A stretch of 8,647 nt of DNA, from assembly GCA_946497375.1 (NCBI GenBank), contig CAMMKE010000050.1:1-8647 (forward strand), read 5' to 3'. Numbering within the stretch: position 1 is the first letter of the stretch; each line of letters opens with the position of its first letter. Both the position numbers and the translations under genes were made by a program. The notes under the pieces were generated by a model, which was given only the letters and a program-made list of their open reading frames with translations, was not told the DNA's origin and searched no databases. This stretch comes from an uncultured Mycoplasmatota bacterium. GTDB lineage: Bacteria > Bacillota_I > Bacilli_A > RF39 > UBA660. Positions 6,188-8,647 of this stretch are shown piece by piece.

Positions 6188-7249
6188 ATGATAGAACGTC
6201 TTGAAGCTACAGAAAAGAAATATATGGACTTACAAAAAGAACTAATGAGTGAAGAAGTCTTAAAAGATATTAATAAAACAAGAGAATTATCAAAAGAGAT
6301 GTCTGATTTGGAAGAAACAGTTAATGTATATCGTGAGTATAAAAAAGTTTTAGAAGCTATTCCTGAGACTAAAGAAATGTTAAAAGATGATGAATTAAAA
6401 GATATTGCTAAAGAAGAGTTAAAGGACTTAGAAGCAAAGAAAGAAAAGTTAGAACATGACTTAGAAATTCTTTTAATACCAAAAGATCCTAATGATAATA
6501 AAAACGTTATTGTGGAAATTAGAGGAGCAGCAGGTGGTGATGAAGCTAATATCTTCGCAGGAGACCTTTATAGAATGTATTCTAAGTATGCTGATAAAGT
6601 TGGTTTTAAAACAGAACTAATCAATGCTGAAGAAGGAACAGCAGGAGGCTTTAGTCAAGTAGAGTTTATGGTTAAAGGTCATGGTGCTTACTCAAAGCTT
6701 AAGTATGAAAGTGGTTCTCATAGAGTTCAAAGAATACCTGTAACTGAGAGTAATGGTAGAATTCAAACATCAACGGCAACAGTACTTGTAATGCCAGAAG
6801 CAGAAGATGTTAATATTGAAATAAATCCCCAAGACCTTAGAATAGATATTTATCGTTCATCAGGTTGTGGAGGACAAGGAGTAAATACTACAGATAGTGC
6901 TGTTCGCATCACTCACTTACCAACTAATACAGTTGTAACTTGTCAAAATGAAAGAAGTCAAATTCAAAATAAAGAGCAGGCAATGAAAGTATTAAAAGCA
7001 AGACTTTATGAACAAGAATTAAGACGCCAAGAAGAAGAGTTAGGTGAGTCTCGTCGTAATAAAATAGGTACAGGAGATAGAGCCGAAAAAATAAGAACAT
7101 ATAACTATCCCCAAAATAGAGTAACAGACCATAGAATTGGCTTTACTACTAATAACTTAGATAGAGTTATGAATGGAGATTTAGATGAGATAATAGAGGC
7201 TTTAACTATGGAAGACCAAAGAAGAAAACTAGCAGGAGAAGAAGAATGA
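6188..7249 (+). CDS. prfA: Peptide chain release factor 1
   Basis: This 353-residue class I release factor recognises UAA and UAG in the ribosomal A site and triggers peptide release. It has an N-terminal helical domain rich in Lys/Glu (about 1-100), the RF1-type codon-recognition tripeptide PVT (184-186, in the segment [15 protein letters not shown]) and the catalytic GGQ (228-230) in [20 protein letters not shown]1 rather than RF2 is shown by PxT in place of SPF and by the absence of an RF2-type internal frameshift. ATG 6188 was chosen: MIERLEA is the usual RF1 beginning and GAAAGGA (6172-6178) is a suitable RBS. The frame is open further upstream to 6092, but that part lies in the terminator and promoter. 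The residue after GGQ is Gly where many RF1 proteins have His. It overlaps prmC, which methylates Gln 230. Confidence 0.97.
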   Translation: MIERLEATEKKYMDLQKELMSEEVLKDINKTRELSKEMSDLEETVNVYREYKKVLEAIPETKEMLKDDELKDIAKEELKDLEAKKEKLEHDLEILLIPKDPNDNKNVIVEIRGAAGGDEANIFAGDLYRMYSKYADKVGFKTELINAEEGTAGGFSQVEFMVKGHGAYSKLKYESGSHRVQRIPVTESNGRIQTSTATVLVMPEAEDVNIEINPQDLRIDIYRSSGCGGQGVNTTDSAVRITHLPTNTVVTCQNERSQIQNKEQAMKVLKARLYEQELRRQEEELGESRRNKIGTGDRAEKIRTYNYPQNRVTDHRIGFTTNNLDRVMNGDLDEIIEALTMEDQRRKLAGEEE

Positions 7250-8073
7250 CAGTTGAAGAATTAATAGTCTTAGGGAAAAAATATACAAGTAGTACTCATG
7301 CTAAAATGCTACTTGCTAACTTCCTTGAAGTTAACCCCCTAGAACTTTTAACTATCTTAGATAAAGTTGTAGAAGAAGATAAAATTAATCTATATAAAAA
7401 ATCATTAGAAGCCCTAAAAGAAAACAGACCTATTCAGTATGTAATAGGTCATGTTAATTTCTATGGCTTGCAGTTTAAAGTTAATGAAAATGTTTTAATA
7501 CCCCGTTTTGAGACAGAAGAGTTAGTTGAAAATATTAAAAATTATCTTAAAAAGAAAAACTTAACTAATCCTAAAATCTTAGATTTAGGTTGTGGTAGTG
7601 GTGTTATAGGTTTAACTTTAAAACACTTCTTTCCTGATTCAGATGTAACTTTAGTTGACATTAGTGAAGAGGCCTTAGAAGTAACAAGAGATAATGCTAA
7701 AAGTCTAGGACTAGATGTAAACTTTATAAAAAGTGACTGGTTTAGTAATGTTCCTGTAGATAAATATGATGTTATAGTATCTAATCCTCCTTATATTAAA
7801 ACAAATGAAGAAATAGAAGAAATAGTTAAAAACAATGAACCAGCTTTAGCCTTATATGGCGGAGCTGATGGACTAGATTGTTATAGAAAAATATTAAAAG
7901 ATATAAATAAATATTTAAAAGATGATTACTTAATTGCCTTTGAAATAGGTTATCTTGAAGGAAATAGTCTAAAAGAACTAATTAATAATACTATTCCTAA
8001 TAGCAAAGTAACTATAAAAAAAGATTTAAGTAATAAAGATAGAATGCTTTTTGTCGAAAAAAATATTGATTAA
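7246..8073 (+). CDS. prmC: Release factor glutamine N5-methyltransferase
   Basis: This 275-residue enzyme of the PrmC/HemK family uses S-adenosylmethionine to methylate the GGQ glutamine of release factors. The N-terminal helical substrate-binding domain covers about 1-75. [14 protein letters not shown] (61-74) and [12 protein letters not shown] (84-95) are family hallmarks. The SAM-binding loop is [13 protein letters not shown] (111-123), with acidic VDIS near 137-140, and the catalytic NPPY is at 180-183, followed by [11 protein letters not shown] (201-211). Length is typical (about 280). It starts with an ATGA overlap with prfA, so the two are translationally coupled; the end of prfA, AGGAGAAGAAG (7232-7242), supplies its RBS. 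The prfA-prmC order is the standard Firmicutes arrangement. Confidence 0.96.
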   Translation: MTVEELIVLGKKYTSSTHAKMLLANFLEVNPLELLTILDKVVEEDKINLYKKSLEALKENRPIQYVIGHVNFYGLQFKVNENVLIPRFETEELVENIKNYLKKKNLTNPKILDLGCGSGVIGLTLKHFFPDSDVTLVDISEEALEVTRDNAKSLGLDVNFIKSDWFSNVPVDKYDVIVSNPPYIKTNEEIEEIVKNNEPALALYGGADGLDCYRKILKDINKYLKDDYLIAFEIGYLEGNSLKELINNTIPNSKVTIKKDLSNKDRMLFVEKNID

Positions 8074-8080
8074 AAAATTA

Positions 8081-8122
8081 AAATATCACTCATTAATTAA
8101 GTGTAGAAAGGGTGATATTTTT
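8081..8122 (+). terminator. Hairpin between prmC and spoIIR, terminator or leader structure
   Basis: AAATATCAC (8081-8089) pairs perfectly with GTGATATTT (8112-8120) over 9 bp, followed by TT (T-run 8118-8122). The loop is 22 bases and AT-rich, and contains a competing pairing CACT (8087-8090)/AGTG (8100-8103). It may be a weak terminator for prfA-prmC. Its right arm also overlaps the end of the spoIIR ribosome binding site (AAAGGG, 8107-8112), so it could instead limit spoIIR translation. Confidence 0.45.
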
Positions 8123-8124
8123 AT

Positions 8125-8647
8125 ATGAAAAAATATTTAATCTTAGCAAGTTTAATCTTAGTATTTATACCTAATTTAAATAAAGAAAGTGATGAGATAG
8201 TAATACCTGATGAAGCGATAAGATTTAGAGTAATAGCAGAATCAAACACTAAAGAAGACCAAGAAACGAAAACTATTGTTAAAGATGCTTTAGAAGATGA
8301 TTTAGATAAGCTTTTAAAGAATAGTACCTCAATTGATGAGACAAGAACTATTTTAAAAGAAAATCAAAGTCATTTTGAATCTTTAGTAGAAAGAACACTT
8401 CTAACTAATAAGATAAACATGGGCTATAAAGTAAACTATGGTATCAATTATTTCCCAGAGAAAAACTATAAAGGAGTTATCTATGAAGAAGGTTATTATG
8501 AGTCACTAGTCGTAACTCTAGGAAGTGGTAATGGTGAAAATTGGTGGTGTGTTTTATTTCCTCCTTTATGTTTAATGGAAGGCGAGGATAACAATACTGA
8601 TGAAGTAGAATATAAATCATTTGTTAAAGAAATGATAGATAAATACT
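8125..8647 (+). CDS. spoIIR: Stage II sporulation protein R (3' end outside window)
   Basis: An open frame from ATG 8125 runs off the window after 174 codons. It begins with a membrane anchor or signal peptide (KKYLILASLILVFIPN). IRFRVIAESNTKEDQ (32-46) matches the family's RxxVxANS-DxxxDQ-like start, followed by a helical stretch, NYGINYFPEKNYKG (104-117), EEGYYESLVVTLGSGNGENW (121-140) and the hallmark WWCVLFPPLC (140-149). In Bacillus, SpoIIR is made in the forespore under sigma F and crosses the intermembrane space to switch on SpoIIGA, which cleaves pro-sigma E. AAAGGG (8107-8112) is the likely RBS, 12 bases from the ATG, which is rather far. Linkage of prfA-prmC to spoIIR is also found in Bacillus. 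Its presence suggests the organism sporulates or did so recently. Confidence 0.9.
   Translation, partial: MKKYLILASLILVFIPNLNKESDEIVIPDEAIRFRVIAESNTKEDQETKTIVKDALEDDLDKLLKNSTSIDETRTILKENQSHFESLVERTLLTNKINMGYKVNYGINYFPEKNYKGVIYEEGYYESLVVTLGSGNGENWWCVLFPPLCLMEGEDNNTDEVEYKSFVKEMIDKY

Noticed and set aside
8111..8119. GGTGATATT as a sigma F -10 box (GGnnAnAnT) for spoIIR
   Set aside because: It fits the -10 pattern but no GTATA-like -35 lies at the right distance, and transcription would start at the ATG itself. It is also part of the hairpin arm.

Overview
This is AT-rich DNA with strong AGGAGG-type ribosome binding sites. It carries a Firmicutes-type RNA polymerase delta subunit (rpoE), a prfA-prmC pair and a sporulation signalling gene (spoIIR). 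That points to a low-GC Firmicute of the Bacilli/Erysipelotrichia type with at least part of the sporulation pathway. TGA is used as a stop (first ABC gene, prfA) and Trp is TGG, so the code is standard rather than the Mycoplasma code. The species cannot be named from the sequence.

Layout. 1-497: rpoE with a rho-independent terminator. 500-5138: an apparent transport operon. It starts at an extended -10 promoter with a palindrome over the start region, followed by two overlapping half-size ABC exporter genes and an MFS transporter gene broken by a nonsense codon and a frameshift. The ABC pair has the asymmetric motif pattern of a heterodimeric exporter: each subunit lacks what the other supplies, leaving one complete and one degenerate ATP site. 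5148-5675: a separately promoted small membrane protein with two transmembrane segments and a PH-like tail. 5623-5925 (minus): an ORF that looks like the N-terminal remnant of a larger uncharacterised protein family.

5927-6110: a non-coding block with unusually dense secondary structure. It is closed by a perfect 9-bp inverted repeat and holds five internal hairpins. Three of these are adjacent, with different but fully self-complementary 4-bp stems and shared loops (CATAGA, CATAGA, GTTAGA). The block ends on the + strand in a terminator with eight T. On the minus strand the closing stem covers the ribosome binding site of the truncated ORF. This hairpin array plus truncated ORF is the most interesting part of the window: it looks like a decayed copy of an element that pairs a structured RNA with a protein.

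6130-8647: core genes again. prfA (release factor 1) has its own extended -10 promoter and overlaps prmC, which methylates the release factor glutamine. After a 51-bp gap with a hairpin comes spoIIR, which runs off the window. The stretch between rpoE and prfA therefore looks like an accessory insertion region between housekeeping genes, with signs of decay (broken MFS gene, truncated ORF).
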